From NCBI RefSeq assembly GCF_021191705.1, contig NZ_JAIWPU010000006.1, positions 1 to 64,000 on the forward strand: DNA of 64,000 nt, read 5' to 3'. Every line of letters starts with the position of its first letter. Positions within the stretch are counted from its first letter, which is position 1. The stretch comes from Proluteimonas flavola. GTDB lineage: Bacteria; Pseudomonadota; Gammaproteobacteria; Xanthomonadales; Xanthomonadaceae. This document shows, in pieces, positions 20,095 to 28,615 of this stretch. The position numbers were made by a program, and so were the translations under genes. The notes below the pieces were generated by a model. That model did not search any database. It was not told the DNA's origin and saw nothing but the letters and a program-made list of their open reading frames with translations.

Positions 20095-22137
20095 TCAATG
20101 CGCGACGAAGCGGATCGCCTGTCCGCCGCCCGACGCCATCGCCAGGTCGAGCGTGTCGCCGGCGCCGACCTCGCGCGTCTCGATGACCAGCGCATGCGGA
20201 TCGGTGCGCCAGCCGGCGCCTTCGCCATCGCGATGGATCTGCGCGGTGTAGCGGCGGCCGGCTTCGAGGAAGTCCAGCGGCACCGCGACCGTGCGCGCGG
20301 CGTCGTCGGTCACCGCGCCCAGGTACCAGTCGTCGCCACCGCGTTCGCGGCGGGCGATCACCGCGAACTCGCCGACCGCGCCATCGAGCGCGCGCGTCTC
20401 TTCCCAGTCCACCGGCACGTCGCGGACGAACCGGAACGCCTCGGGGCGCGACTCGTAGTGTTCCAGCAGATCGGCCGCCATCTGCAGCGGGCTGTGGATC
20501 ACCACGTACAGCGCCAGCTGCTTGGCCAGGGTCGTCGCCATCGGCGTGCCGGATTTGGTCTCCATGCCGAAGATGCCGGGCGTGAAGTCCATCGGCCCGG
20601 CGAGCAGGCGCGTGTAGACCAGCGTCGCCTCGTGCTCCGGCGGATTGCCCGGCTGGCCCCAGGCGTTGTATTCCATGCCGCGTGCGCCTTCGCGGGTGAC
20701 CAGGTTCGGGTACGTGCGGCGCAAGCCGGTGTCCTTGACCGGCTCGTGCGGATTGACGCTGATGCGCCGCGCCGCCGCGGCTTCGACGACCTTCTGGTGG
20801 TGGCGCACCATCGCCTGGCCTTCGTGCCAGGCGTAGTGCAGTTGGCCGTCCTCGCCCAGCACCTTGGCCTGGCCCGCGTCGGCGACGTAGCCGGTCTTGA
20901 CCGCCTGCACGCCGAGTCGGCCGTAGAGATCCATCGCGTCGTCGAGTTGCGCGTCGTAGTGCGCAGCGTGGCCCGAGGTTTCGTGATGGCCGATCAGGGT
21001 CACGCCCTGTTCGCGCGCGTGGCGGGTCACGGCTTCGATGTCGAAGTCGGGGTAGGGCCGGGTGAAGCTGAAGGTCTCGCCGTTGCCGAACCAGTCGCCG
21101 TCCCAGCCGACGTTCCAGCCTTCGACCAGCACGCCGCCGAAGCCGTTCTCGGCTGCGAAATCGATGTGCCGGATCGCGTGCGCGGTGGTTGCGCCGTGCT
21201 TGGGGCCCGACGCCCAGGTCTTGCGGTCGAGATGCATCTCCCACCAGATGCCGACGTACTTCATCGGCCGTACCCACGACACGTCGCCGAGCGCATTGGG
21301 CGCGTTGAGATTGAGGATCAGGCCCGATTCGACCAGCCCGCCGGCGCGATCGGCGATCTGGATCGTGCGCCAGGGCGTGGCGAACGGCGTGGCCACCTCG
21401 ACCTTCGCCGCGCCGACGCCCGGCGTCAGCGCGGCCTTGAAACGGCGACCGTCGACGCGCGCGAGGTTCATGCCCGAGTAGTCGACCAGCGCGGCCTCGT
21501 GGATCGACAGGTGCAGGCCGCCAGCGGTGCGCAGCGTGATCGGCGTCTGCGCCTGGCCGACTTCTTCGACCGGCGTACGGTGGTAGATGTACTCCTCGCG
21601 GTTCCACTCGAACGCGGGAATCCACCATGCGGTCGCGGGATCGGCGATGTCGAACCCGGTCAGCTCCTCGGCGATCGACAGGCGATCGAGCCCGGCCTGC
21701 TTCGGAATGTCGTAGCGGAAGCCGACGCCGTCGTCGAAGACCCGGAACACCACGTCGAAGCGACGCTTCGGTCCGGCGGTTTCGGCCAGCGTGACCCGCA
21801 GTTCGTTGTGGTGGTCGCGCATCTGCCGGCGCTCGCCCCAGGGCTGCTCCCAGCGTTCGTCGTGGGCCTGCGTATCCTGGTCGATGATCGCCAGATTGCG
21901 CTCGAACTTGGGCATGTCGGTGAACATCAGTCCCAGGCGCGATGGTGCAATGACCGCACGGCCGTCGCGACTGACGGCGTAAGCGGCGCGGCCCTCGTTG
22001 TCGGTCGTGACCTCGACGGTGATGCGCGCATCAGGCGATGTGATGCGCGCGCTCGCGCGTGGTTCGGCGGCGAAGACCGCAAGGGGCAACAGCGCGGCCA
22101 GCGAGACGGCCATCAGTCGGACAAGACGGTTCGACAT
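20095..22137 (-). CDS. Glycoside hydrolase family 97 (alpha-glucosidase/alpha-galactosidase type)
   Basis: A 680-residue secreted glycosidase. The signal peptide is MSNRLVRLMAVSLAALLPLAVFAAE (given as 20 + AVFAAE: cleavage near residue 24). The N-terminal beta-sandwich (about 30-290) is followed by a TIM barrel with GGVLVEGWNVGWDGDWFG, VTLIGHHETSGHAAHY and GVQAVKTGYVADAG, and by a small C-terminal beta domain. GH97 enzymes act on alpha-glucosides or alpha-galactosides using calcium, by inversion or retention depending on the catalytic residue; I cannot assign the mechanism by eye. It is single, with no TonB receptor or sugar regulator beside it, so it is not a classic starch-utilisation locus here. 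Confidence 0.92.
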   Translation of the reverse strand: MSNRLVRLMAVSLAALLPLAVFAAEPRASARITSPDARITVEVTTDNEGRAAYAVSRDGRAVIAPSRLGLMFTDMPKFERNLAIIDQDTQAHDERWEQPWGERRQMRDHHNELRVTLAETAGPKRRFDVVFRVFDDGVGFRYDIPKQAGLDRLSIAEELTGFDIADPATAWWIPAFEWNREEYIYHRTPVEEVGQAQTPITLRTAGGLHLSIHEAALVDYSGMNLARVDGRRFKAALTPGVGAAKVEVATPFATPWRTIQIADRAGGLVESGLILNLNAPNALGDVSWVRPMKYVGIWWEMHLDRKTWASGPKHGATTAHAIRHIDFAAENGFGGVLVEGWNVGWDGDWFGNGETFSFTRPYPDFDIEAVTRHAREQGVTLIGHHETSGHAAHYDAQLDDAMDLYGRLGVQAVKTGYVADAGQAKVLGEDGQLHYAWHEGQAMVRHHQKVVEAAAARRISVNPHEPVKDTGLRRTYPNLVTREGARGMEYNAWGQPGNPPEHEATLVYTRLLAGPMDFTPGIFGMETKSGTPMATTLAKQLALYVVIHSPLQMAADLLEHYESRPEAFRFVRDVPVDWEETRALDGAVGEFAVIARRERGGDDWYLGAVTDDAARTVAVPLDFLEAGRRYTAQIHRDGEGAGWRTDPHALVIETREVGAGDTLDLAMASGGGQAIRFVAH

Positions 22138-22240
22138 CGTGCGGCGCCCTCCCAGGCGCGGTCAGTCGTACGTGCGTCCGGATTCTTGCACGCGGATTCC
22201 GCGTGGTCGGGGTGCATACGTATGCAGCGATGCGAGCCCT

Positions 22241-22308
22241 TGTAGGAGCGCGCTTGCGCGCGATGTGGCGCTCCCGGGAAGACCGTCGCGCGCAAGCGCG
22301 CTCCTACA
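22241..22308. repeat. Palindromic intergenic repeat, copy 5
   Basis: The left arm TGTAGGAGCGCGCTTGCGCG (from 22241) pairs with the right arm ending GCAAGCGCGCTCCTACA at 22308. The minus-strand DUF4105 gene terminates inside it: its TAG is CTA at 22304-22306. Confidence 0.93.
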
Positions 22309-23533
22309 CGGCGCGCCGCCTGCGGAACGCGAACCAGAAAGCCACATGGACCGGCATCAACAGCGACAGCCACGCCGCATTGCGCTGCGGCAGCGTCGGC
22401 AGCCAGTGCAGGAACAGCGCGACGACGCCGCACACCAGCACGACGGCGAGCACCCGGCCGAACATCGCGCCCGGTGCGCGACCGCGTGCGATGCGCCAGC
22501 CGCCGGGCAGCAGCAGCAGGCACAGCGGGTTGAACAGCAGCAGGTTGTGGTTGCGCCAGGCGAAGACGTGTTCGCTGCCCAGCCACAGGAACAGCATCAC
22601 GCCGCCGAGCAGGGCGCTCAGGGTCCAGAACGGCAAGGCGATCGCGGCCAGGGCGCGCGGCGCGAACCGGCCGGTCACCAGGATCGCCGCGCCCAGCACG
22701 AGACCGGCCACCAGCCACGGCCACAGCAGGCGCGCGCGCTCGGCGGGTTCCGGCGCCTGCGTGTGCGGCACGATGATCTGCTCGCCCGACACCAGCGGAC
22801 GGCCATCGACGTTGCGCGCGCCGCGCAGCGCGTCGGCCAGCCGCATCGGCACGAATGCGTCGTCCCACAACGCATTCGGTCGATCGGCGGCGGGGCCCAG
22901 GCCGATGTCGAAGCCGAGCCACATCCACGGCGCCGGCGAGGCCAGCCGCACCGCGTCGCCGCGATAGGTGTTGCCGCGCGAGCGGCCCTGCAGCTGTCCT
23001 CGCAACGCGCCACCGAGCGCGATATCGATCGCGTCGCGCACGCGCGTGGAGCAGTTGTCGGTGAAGTAGTCGTAGCGGTAGCGCGCGTTCTCGGGCTTCG
23101 CGTTCTCGGCCAGCGCGCCGGCGAGGCTGCGCGCCTGCGCGGGATCGAGATCGAGCCACTGGATCGACACGCCGCGGCCGACATCGCGGTAGTAGGCGAG
23201 GTCGTCGGCGAGCGGCAGCGCGGCCAGCTGATAGCGCATGTCGCCGCGGATGAAACGCGGCACGAAGTCCGGCTCGTTCGGATCGAAGAAGCCGAAGTTG
23301 TACGACAGCGGTTCCGGCCCGGCCGGATCGTCGACGACCAGCGCGTTGTGGCCGAAGCGTTCGAAGAACACGTCGCCGGGCTGCATCGTCGCCACGCCGA
23401 TGCGCGGCAAGCCGCTGTCCTGCGCGACCGCGAGCAGCGGCCACAGGCCCAGGCACAGCAGCAGGACCCGTGCGCGCGCGAACACGCGCGCAGGTCCGCG
23501 CAGCAGATCAGGCTTCGGCATGCACGCTGACAT
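22304..23533 (-). CDS. DUF4105 / Lnb N-terminal domain membrane protein
   Basis: A 409-residue protein with a signal peptide or anchor (RVLLLCLGLWPLLAVAQ), a periplasmic DUF4105 domain (~45-250) and about five C-terminal membrane helices (from LWPWLVAGLVLGAAILV on). DUF4105 is the N-terminal periplasmic domain of Lnb, an enterococcal lipoprotein acyl-transferring enzyme. Two conserved polar spots fit a Cys-His active site: His62 in FERFGHNALVV and Cys161 in FTDNCSTRVRD. The start overlaps the corC end by about 26 bases (an alternative ATG at 23521 gives 14), so it belongs to the phoH-ybeY-corC operon, in the position where many bacteria carry lnt. Catalytic function here is inference. Confidence 0.82.
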   Translation of the reverse strand: MSACMPKPDLLRGPARVFARARVLLLCLGLWPLLAVAQDSGLPRIGVATMQPGDVFFERFGHNALVVDDPAGPEPLSYNFGFFDPNEPDFVPRFIRGDMRYQLAALPLADDLAYYRDVGRGVSIQWLDLDPAQARSLAGALAENAKPENARYRYDYFTDNCSTRVRDAIDIALGGALRGQLQGRSRGNTYRGDAVRLASPAPWMWLGFDIGLGPAADRPNALWDDAFVPMRLADALRGARNVDGRPLVSGEQIIVPHTQAPEPAERARLLWPWLVAGLVLGAAILVTGRFAPRALAAIALPFWTLSALLGGVMLFLWLGSEHVFAWRNHNLLLFNPLCLLLLPGGWRIARGRAPGAMFGRVLAVVLVCGVVALFLHWLPTLPQRNAAWLSLLMPVHVAFWFAFRRRRAV

Positions 23534-24374
23534 GCAGCGCGTGCAGGCGCCGCGAGTCGGCGTCGGTCACCCGGAACGCGAAGCGTCCAAGCGTCAGTTC
23601 CTCGCCGACTTCGGGCAGGTGCCCGATCGCGCCGGTGATCACGCCGCCGATGGTGTCGTACTCGGCGTCGTCGAAATCGGCGCCGAAACGCTCGTTGAAA
23701 TCGGAGATCGGCGTCAGCGCGCTGACCGCGAACTGGCCGTCGGCCTGGGCCGCGATCAGCGCGTTCGGGTCTTCGGCATCGTCGTGCTCGTCGTCGATCT
23801 CGCCGACGATCTCCTCCAGCACGTCCTCGATCGTCACCAGGCCGGCGACGCCGCCATACTCGTCGATGACGATCGCCATGTGGTTGCGCGACAGGCGGAA
23901 CTCGCGCAGCAGGACGTTGAGCTTCTTGGATTCGGGGATCAGTACCGCCGGGCGCAGCAGCGCGTGGATCGAGCCCGGACCGTTGTCGGCGACCACGCCG
24001 CGCAACAGGTCCTTGGCCAGCAGGATGCCGAGGATCTCGTCCTTGTCCTCGCCGTGCACCGGGAAGCGCGAATGCCCCGACTCGACGACCTGCTTCATCA
24101 GATCGAGAAACGGTGCGTCGGCCGGCAGCGCGATCATCTGTGCGCGCGGCACCATCACGTCGCCGACCGTCTTGCTGGAAATCCCCAGCGCACCTTCGAA
24201 CATGCGCAGCGTGTCGGCATCGATCAGGCCGTCGGCGTGGGTGTCGCGGAGCAGTTCCACGAGATCCTCGCGATTGCTCGGCTCGCCGGAAATCGCCGAG
24301 CTCAGGCGCTCGAGCCAGCCGCGGCGGCGCTCGTGCGGTTCGGTAGGGGAGGGTCGACTGTCGTCCTCGGACAT
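23508..24374 (-). CDS. corC: CorC/HlyC family CBS-domain protein
   Basis: A 288-residue cytosolic protein of the CorC/YbeX type: a short N terminus, a pair of CBS domains (about 70-190; VGDVMVPRAQMIALPADAP, HSRFPVHGEDKDEILGILLAKDLL, NHMAIVIDEYGGVAGLVTIEDVLEEIVGEI), then a CorC_HlyC transporter-associated domain (about 210-285). The large membrane domain of other HlyC/CorC proteins is absent, as normal for YbeX. Linked to magnesium/cobalt efflux and to ribosome/rRNA processing in enterobacteria. It lies 73 bases after ybeY in the conserved phoH-ybeY-corC order. The ATG at 24374 starts at the family's typical MSEDDSRP. Confidence 0.93.
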   Translation of the reverse strand: MSEDDSRPSPTEPHERRRGWLERLSSAISGEPSNREDLVELLRDTHADGLIDADTLRMFEGALGISSKTVGDVMVPRAQMIALPADAPFLDLMKQVVESGHSRFPVHGEDKDEILGILLAKDLLRGVVADNGPGSIHALLRPAVLIPESKKLNVLLREFRLSRNHMAIVIDEYGGVAGLVTIEDVLEEIVGEIDDEHDDAEDPNALIAAQADGQFAVSALTPISDFNERFGADFDDAEYDTIGGVITGAIGHLPEVGEELTLGRFAFRVTDADSRRLHALHVSVHAEA

Positions 24375-24447
24375 GGCGTGGTGCTTGTTCGTGAATCGCC
24401 CGGATGGGCCTTGGCGGCAGTCTATCAGGCCGCCGCGGAGGCGCCGG

Positions 24448-24936
24448 TCAGCGCAGCTCGCCGGCGTAGGGATCGTCGATGCCGAGGCCGGCGAGGATCT
24501 CGCGTTCCAGTTGTTCCATCGCCTCGGCGTCCTTGTCGTCCTCGTGGTCCCAGCCGAGCAGGTGCAGCACACCGTGGACGGTGAGGTGCGCGTAGTGCGC
24601 GTTCAACGGCTTCACCTGTTCGGCGGCCTCGCGCGCGACGACGGGCGCGCACAGCACCAGATCGCCGAGCAGCGGCAGGTGCACGCCTTCGGGCAGGCCT
24701 TCCGGCAGTTCGGCCGGGAAGCTCAGCACGTTGGTCGCGTAATCCCTGCCGCGATAGTGACGGTTGAGCGCCCGGCCCTCGTTCTCGTCGACCAGGCGGA
24801 TCGCGAGATCCGCTTCGCGGATGCGCCCGGCCAGTGCCGCCGCCGCCCACTTGCGGAAACTCGCGGCGGCAGGCAGCCCCTTGCGTGGCAATGCATAGCC
24901 GATCGCGACATCGAGACGGGTCGGACCCTGCGTCAT
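24448..24936 (-). CDS. ybeY: Endoribonuclease YbeY, 16S rRNA maturation
   Basis: A 162-residue single-domain metal-dependent RNase needed for 16S rRNA 3'-end maturation and ribosome quality control. The signature [11 protein letters not shown] gives the H-x3-H-x5-H zinc site (His121, His125, His131). [15 protein letters not shown] is the conserved central strand region. Its start overlaps the phoH stop by one base (TGATG), so it is translationally coupled to phoH. Confidence 0.96.
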   Translation of the reverse strand: MTQGPTRLDVAIGYALPRKGLPAAASFRKWAAAALAGRIREADLAIRLVDENEGRALNRHYRGRDYATNVLSFPAELPEGLPEGVHLPLLGDLVLCAPVVAREAAEQVKPLNAHYAHLTVHGVLHLLGWDHEDDKDAEAMEQLEREILAGLGIDDPYAGELR

Positions 24937-25919
24937 CAGCGTGTCGCCGGGCCGGGGGCCGTGCCGGTCGCGTCGCGTCGCTCGTAGGCGCTGACGATGC
25001 GGGCGACCAGCGGATGGCGCACCACGTCGCGCGCCTCGAAGAACGTGAAGCTGACGCCCTCGACCTCGTGCAGCACGTCGATCGCATCGCGCAGCCCGGA
25101 CTTCACGTGCTTGGGCAGGTCGATCTGGGTGAGGTCGCCGGTCACGACGGCGGTCGAGCCGAAACCCAGTCGGGTCAGGAACATCTTCATCTGCTCGATC
25201 GTGGTGTTCTGCGCCTCGTCGAGGATCACGAACGCATCGTTGAGCGTGCGGCCGCGCATGTAGGCCAGCGGCGCGATCTCGATGACGTTGCGCTCCAGCA
25301 GCTTGGCGACCTTTTCCACGCCGAGCATTTCGTACAGCGCGTCGTAGAGCGGGCGCAGGTAGGGATCGACCTTCTGGGTCAGATCGCCGGGCAGGAAACC
25401 GAGCTTCTCGCCGGCCTCGACCGCGGGACGCACCAGGATCAGCCGCTGCACCCTGGATTCGTTGAGCGCCTCGACCGCCATCGCGACCGCGAGGAAGGTC
25501 TTGCCGGTACCGGCCGGGCCGACGCCGAAATTGATGTCGTGGCCGGTGATCCTGTGCAGGTACTTGGCCTGGTTCGCGCCGCGCCCGCGGATCGTGCCGC
25601 GCTTGACCCGTACCGAGACGTCCTGTGGGGCGTAGTCCTCGTCGACGTTCGCCGGGCTCAGGCGCAGGTTGATCGCGTGGCTGTCGAACACCATGTCCTC
25701 GCTCTCGGCGTACAGCGCCTTGAGCAGCTTCTCGGTGCGGTCGAGCATGGTCTCGTCGCGGCCGGTCACGCGGAAGATGTTGCCGCGGTTGGCGATCTCG
25801 ACGCCCAGGCGGAGTTCGATCTGTCGCAGATGGCCGTCGAAGGGGCCGGCGAGGTTGGACAGGCGTTCCGAATCGGAAGGCTCGAGCAGGAAAGTGCGTT
25901 CGGGGAGGGCATGGGTCAT
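24936..25919 (-). CDS. ybeZ: PhoH-like ATPase YbeZ
   Basis: A 327-residue PhoH family protein, a cytosolic P-loop ATPase/RNA helicase-like partner of YbeY in rRNA metabolism. An N-terminal KH-like region (~35-80) precedes the ATPase core with Walker A GPAGTGKT at 134-141, Walker [12 protein letters not shown], and GLGF-type [17 protein letters not shown] at 25919 ([10 protein letters not shown]) is preferred to the in-frame upstream codon at 25970, which would run into the divergent promoter region. It heads the phoH-ybeY-corC-DUF4105 unit; miaB, its usual upstream neighbour, lies 3.8 kb away beyond an inserted cassette. Confidence 0.94.
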   Translation of the reverse strand: MTHALPERTFLLEPSDSERLSNLAGPFDGHLRQIELRLGVEIANRGNIFRVTGRDETMLDRTEKLLKALYAESEDMVFDSHAINLRLSPANVDEDYAPQDVSVRVKRGTIRGRGANQAKYLHRITGHDINFGVGPAGTGKTFLAVAMAVEALNESRVQRLILVRPAVEAGEKLGFLPGDLTQKVDPYLRPLYDALYEMLGVEKVAKLLERNVIEIAPLAYMRGRTLNDAFVILDEAQNTTIEQMKMFLTRLGFGSTAVVTGDLTQIDLPKHVKSGLRDAIDVLHEVEGVSFTFFEARDVVRHPLVARIVSAYERRDATGTAPGPATR

Positions 25920-25993
25920 GGCGCGGATTCTACCGGGCCGCATGTCGGCCCCGTGCAGCGGCCATCGCACCGGTGTTCAGCGCACATTCGTCC

Positions 25994-26015
25994 ATTTATT
26001 GATCGATGAATTAAT
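25994..26015. promoter_or_regulatory. Candidate operator of the TetR regulator
   Basis: A 22-base inverted repeat: half ATTTATTGATC (25994-26004), partner reading ATTAATTCATC on the other strand, 9 of 11 matching, centred on ATCGAT. It ends 8 bases before the tetR ATG (26024) in an AT-rich patch unlike its surroundings, and lies in the divergent gap with phoH, so it may affect both. Its size suits a TetR dimer; binding is inferred. Confidence 0.6.
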
Positions 26016-26023
26016 ATTGCCGC

Positions 26024-26677
26024 ATGTCCAGGAAAACATCGACCCGCCGCGGCCCCGGCCGCCCACCCGACGCCAGCGCCGATCGGCGCGGGCGCGCCCT
26101 CGATGCCGCGCTCGACTGTTATGTACGCCGCGGCATCGCGGTGACCACGCTGCGTGACATCGCGGCCGAAGCCGACGTCACGCCCGCGCTGCTGCACTAC
26201 TATTTCGGCGATGCCGCAGGTCTGCAGCAGGCGGTGATCGACGAGCGCCTGATGCCGGTGTTTGCCGATATCCGCGAGACCCTGCTGGGCATGCCCGACG
26301 CGGCGCTGCGCCTGGTGCTGGTCGCGTTCGTGGAGCACATCTGTGCGCTGATCGGACGGCATCCGTGGCTGCCGGCGCTCTGGATCCGTGAAGTCCTCAG
26401 CGAGGGTGGCGCGCTGCGCGATCTGATGCTGTCCCGGCTCGCGCCGGAGATCAGTGCCGTGCTGGTCGCTCGCATCGCGGCCGAGCAGGCTGCCGGGCGG
26501 CTCAACCAGCAGCTCGATCCGCGCCTGCTGATGGTGTCGCTGGTCGGTCTGACGCTGTTCCCCGCGGCCGGATTGCCGATCTGGCAGCAACTGTTCGATC
26601 GCGGACCGCTCGGTGTCGACGACATCCGCGCCCATGCGCTCGCACTGGTCGAACGTGGCCTGGAACTGCCGGCATGA
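26024..26677 (+). CDS. TetR/AcrR family transcriptional regulator
   Basis: A 217-residue TetR-type repressor. A basic start (MSRKTSTRRGPGRPP) precedes an N-terminal DNA-binding domain with helix-turn-helix TTLRDIAAEADVTPALLHYYF (about 41-61, one residue beyond 20: ends LLHYYF), then an all-helical ligand domain. It is the first gene of a four-gene unit (tetR-hlyD-ABC-permease), overlapping the next gene by 4 bases (ATGA). An AT-rich palindrome just upstream suggests autoregulation. The pattern is that of CecR/YbiH with the ybhGFSR exporter of E. coli. The ligand is unknown. Confidence 0.9.
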   Translation: MSRKTSTRRGPGRPPDASADRRGRALDAALDCYVRRGIAVTTLRDIAAEADVTPALLHYYFGDAAGLQQAVIDERLMPVFADIRETLLGMPDAALRLVLVAFVEHICALIGRHPWLPALWIREVLSEGGALRDLMLSRLAPEISAVLVARIAAEQAAGRLNQQLDPRLLMVSLVGLTLFPAAGLPIWQQLFDRGPLGVDDIRAHALALVERGLELPA

Positions 26678-27648
26678 GGGCCCGGTCCGCTGCGGGCGCA
26701 CGCCCGATCGCGTGCATGGCGATCGCGCTGCTGGTGCTGGCCGGTTGCGCGCGCGAGCCGGTGCAGGCGTTGGGCACCCTGGAATACGACCGCATCGTAC
26801 TGCCGGCACCGGCCAGCGAGCGCATCGTCGACATCTCGGTGCGCGAAGGCCAGCGGGTCGAGGCCGGCGCGCGCGTACTCACGCTTGAACGGACCCGCGG
26901 CGATGCGCAGCTGGCGGCGGCGCAGGCGGACGTGGCGCGCCAACGCGAGGCGCTGGACGAGCTGCGAAACGGCGCACGCCGCGAGTCCATCGAACAGGCG
27001 CAGGCCAACGTCGCGGCCGCGCAGGCGCAGGCACGCGACGCGCGTGCGTATTTCGATCGATTGCGTCCGCTCGGCGGCCGGCAACTCGTCTCGCAGGCCG
27101 ATCTCGACCGCGCGCGCGCCGCGTCCGGCAACGCGACCGCCCAGGTCGCCGCGGCCCAGGCCGCGTTCGACGAGCTGCGCAACGGCGTGCGGCCCGAACA
27201 GATCGCACAGGCGGAAGCCGCGCTTGCTGCGTCGCAGGCACAGCTGGCCGCGCAGTCGTTCTCCACGGGACGGCTCGACGTGGTCGCGCCGCGTGCCGGC
27301 CGCGTCGACAGCCTGCCCTACCGCCTCGGCGACGAAGCGCCGCTGGGCGCGCCGCTTGCGGTGATGCTGGTGGGCGACCAGCCCTATGCACGGGTCTACG
27401 TGCCGGAGCCACTGCGCGCCGATGTCGAGGTCGGCGATGCGGCAACGGTGCTGGTCGGCGCGGATGGCCAGCGCCGCTACAGCGGACGCGTGCGCATGAT
27501 CCGCGCCGAGCCCACGTTCACGCCGTATTACGCATTGACCGGCAAGGACGCGGCCCGGCTGAGCTACCTGGCCGAGGTGGAACTCGAGAACGCCGCCGAT
27601 TTGCCGGCCGGCCTGCCGTTGCGGGTGCAGTTCGATGTCGCCCGCTGA
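26674..27648 (+). CDS. HlyD-type periplasmic adaptor lipoprotein (YbhG-like)
   Basis: A 324-residue membrane-fusion protein joining an inner-membrane ABC exporter to the envelope. A signal sequence ends in a lipobox (LLVLAGC, Cys about 25), so it is a lipoprotein. A lipoyl half motif (VDISVREGQRVEAGARVLTLE) is followed by a long alanine/glutamine-rich coiled-coil hairpin (~70-190), the second lipoyl half (RLDVVAPRAGRVDSLPYRLGDEAPLG with its core DVVAPRAGRVDSLPYRLGDE) and a beta-barrel. It overlaps the tetR stop by 4 bases and the ABC gene by 14. The exported compound is unknown. Confidence 0.9.
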   Translation: MRARSAAGARPIACMAIALLVLAGCAREPVQALGTLEYDRIVLPAPASERIVDISVREGQRVEAGARVLTLERTRGDAQLAAAQADVARQREALDELRNGARRESIEQAQANVAAAQAQARDARAYFDRLRPLGGRQLVSQADLDRARAASGNATAQVAAAQAAFDELRNGVRPEQIAQAEAALAASQAQLAAQSFSTGRLDVVAPRAGRVDSLPYRLGDEAPLGAPLAVMLVGDQPYARVYVPEPLRADVEVGDAATVLVGADGQRRYSGRVRMIRAEPTFTPYYALTGKDAARLSYLAEVELENAADLPAGLPLRVQFDVAR

Positions 27649-28615
27649 CGCAGCGCCGGCCATGCCGGTGCCGGGCGCCGACGACGCGATCCGCGCACGC
27701 GGGCTGGTCAAACGCTTCGGCGGCCTCGTCGCCGTCGACCACGTCGACCTGACGGTGCCACGTGCGCACGTCTACGGCTTCCTCGGCCCGAACGGGTCGG
27801 GGAAGTCGACGACCATCCGCATGCTGTGCGGCCTGCTGACGCCCAGTGAAGGCGACATCGAGGTGCTGGGCCTGCGGATCCCCGCGCAGGCCGACGCGCT
27901 GCGCCTGCGGATCGGCTACATGACCCAGAAGTTCTCGCTGTTCGAGGACCTCACCGTTCGGGAGAACCTCGAATTCCTCGCCGCCGTCTACGGCCTGTCA
28001 CGCACCGCCACGCGGACGCGCGTCGACGAGCTGGTCGAGCGCTACCACTTCGCCGATCGCCAGACGCAGCTCGCCGGCACGATGAGCGGCGGGCAGAAGC
28101 AGCGGCTGGCGCTGGCTGGCGCGGTGATCCATGCGCCTGAAATGCTGTTTCTGGACGAGCCGACCAGCGCGGTGGATCCCGAATCGCGACGCGATTTCTG
28201 GGAGAAGCTCTTCGAACTCGCCGATGGCGGCACCACGCTGCTGGTGTCCACGCATTACATGGACGAGGCCGAGCGCTGCCACCGCATCGCGATCCTCGAC
28301 GAGGGCGTGCTGGTGGCCGACGGTGCGCCGGCGCAGCTCGCCGAGGCTCTGCGCGGCCGCAGCCTGGAGGTGCGCGCCGCGCAACCACGCCGCGCGCAGC
28401 AGGTGCTGGCCCGGTTGCCGGGCGTGCTGAGCGTGGCGCAGATCGGCAACAGCCTTCGTGTGCTCTCTGCAGCCGCTACCGACAGTGCGGAGATCCTCGG
28501 CGATGCGTTGCGCGGCGCGGGCCTCGCAGCCGAAGTGCACGCGGTGCATGCGAATCTCGAGGATGTGTTCGTTGCGGCGACGCGCAGCCGCACCACGGCC
28601 GGGGGCGACGCATGA
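27635..28615 (+). CDS. ABC exporter ATP-binding subunit (YbhF-like, single domain)
   Basis: A 326-residue ABC ATPase. Walker A GPNGSGKST at 51-59, Q loop YMTQKFSLFEDLT, signature MSGGQKQRLAL, Walker B MLFLDEPTSAVDPES and switch His in LVSTHYMDEAERC are all present. The C-terminal ~90 residues are the family's extra domain. It powers export by the neighbouring permease. Unlike E. coli YbhF, which has two ATPase domains, this has one. It overlaps the adaptor gene and is overlapped by the permease gene by 4 bases. Substrate unknown; drug or solvent efflux is the usual guess for the class. Confidence 0.92.
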   Translation: MSPADAAPAMPVPGADDAIRARGLVKRFGGLVAVDHVDLTVPRAHVYGFLGPNGSGKSTTIRMLCGLLTPSEGDIEVLGLRIPAQADALRLRIGYMTQKFSLFEDLTVRENLEFLAAVYGLSRTATRTRVDELVERYHFADRQTQLAGTMSGGQKQRLALAGAVIHAPEMLFLDEPTSAVDPESRRDFWEKLFELADGGTTLLVSTHYMDEAERCHRIAILDEGVLVADGAPAQLAEALRGRSLEVRAAQPRRAQQVLARLPGVLSVAQIGNSLRVLSAAATDSAEILGDALRGAGLAAEVHAVHANLEDVFVAATRSRTTAGGDA

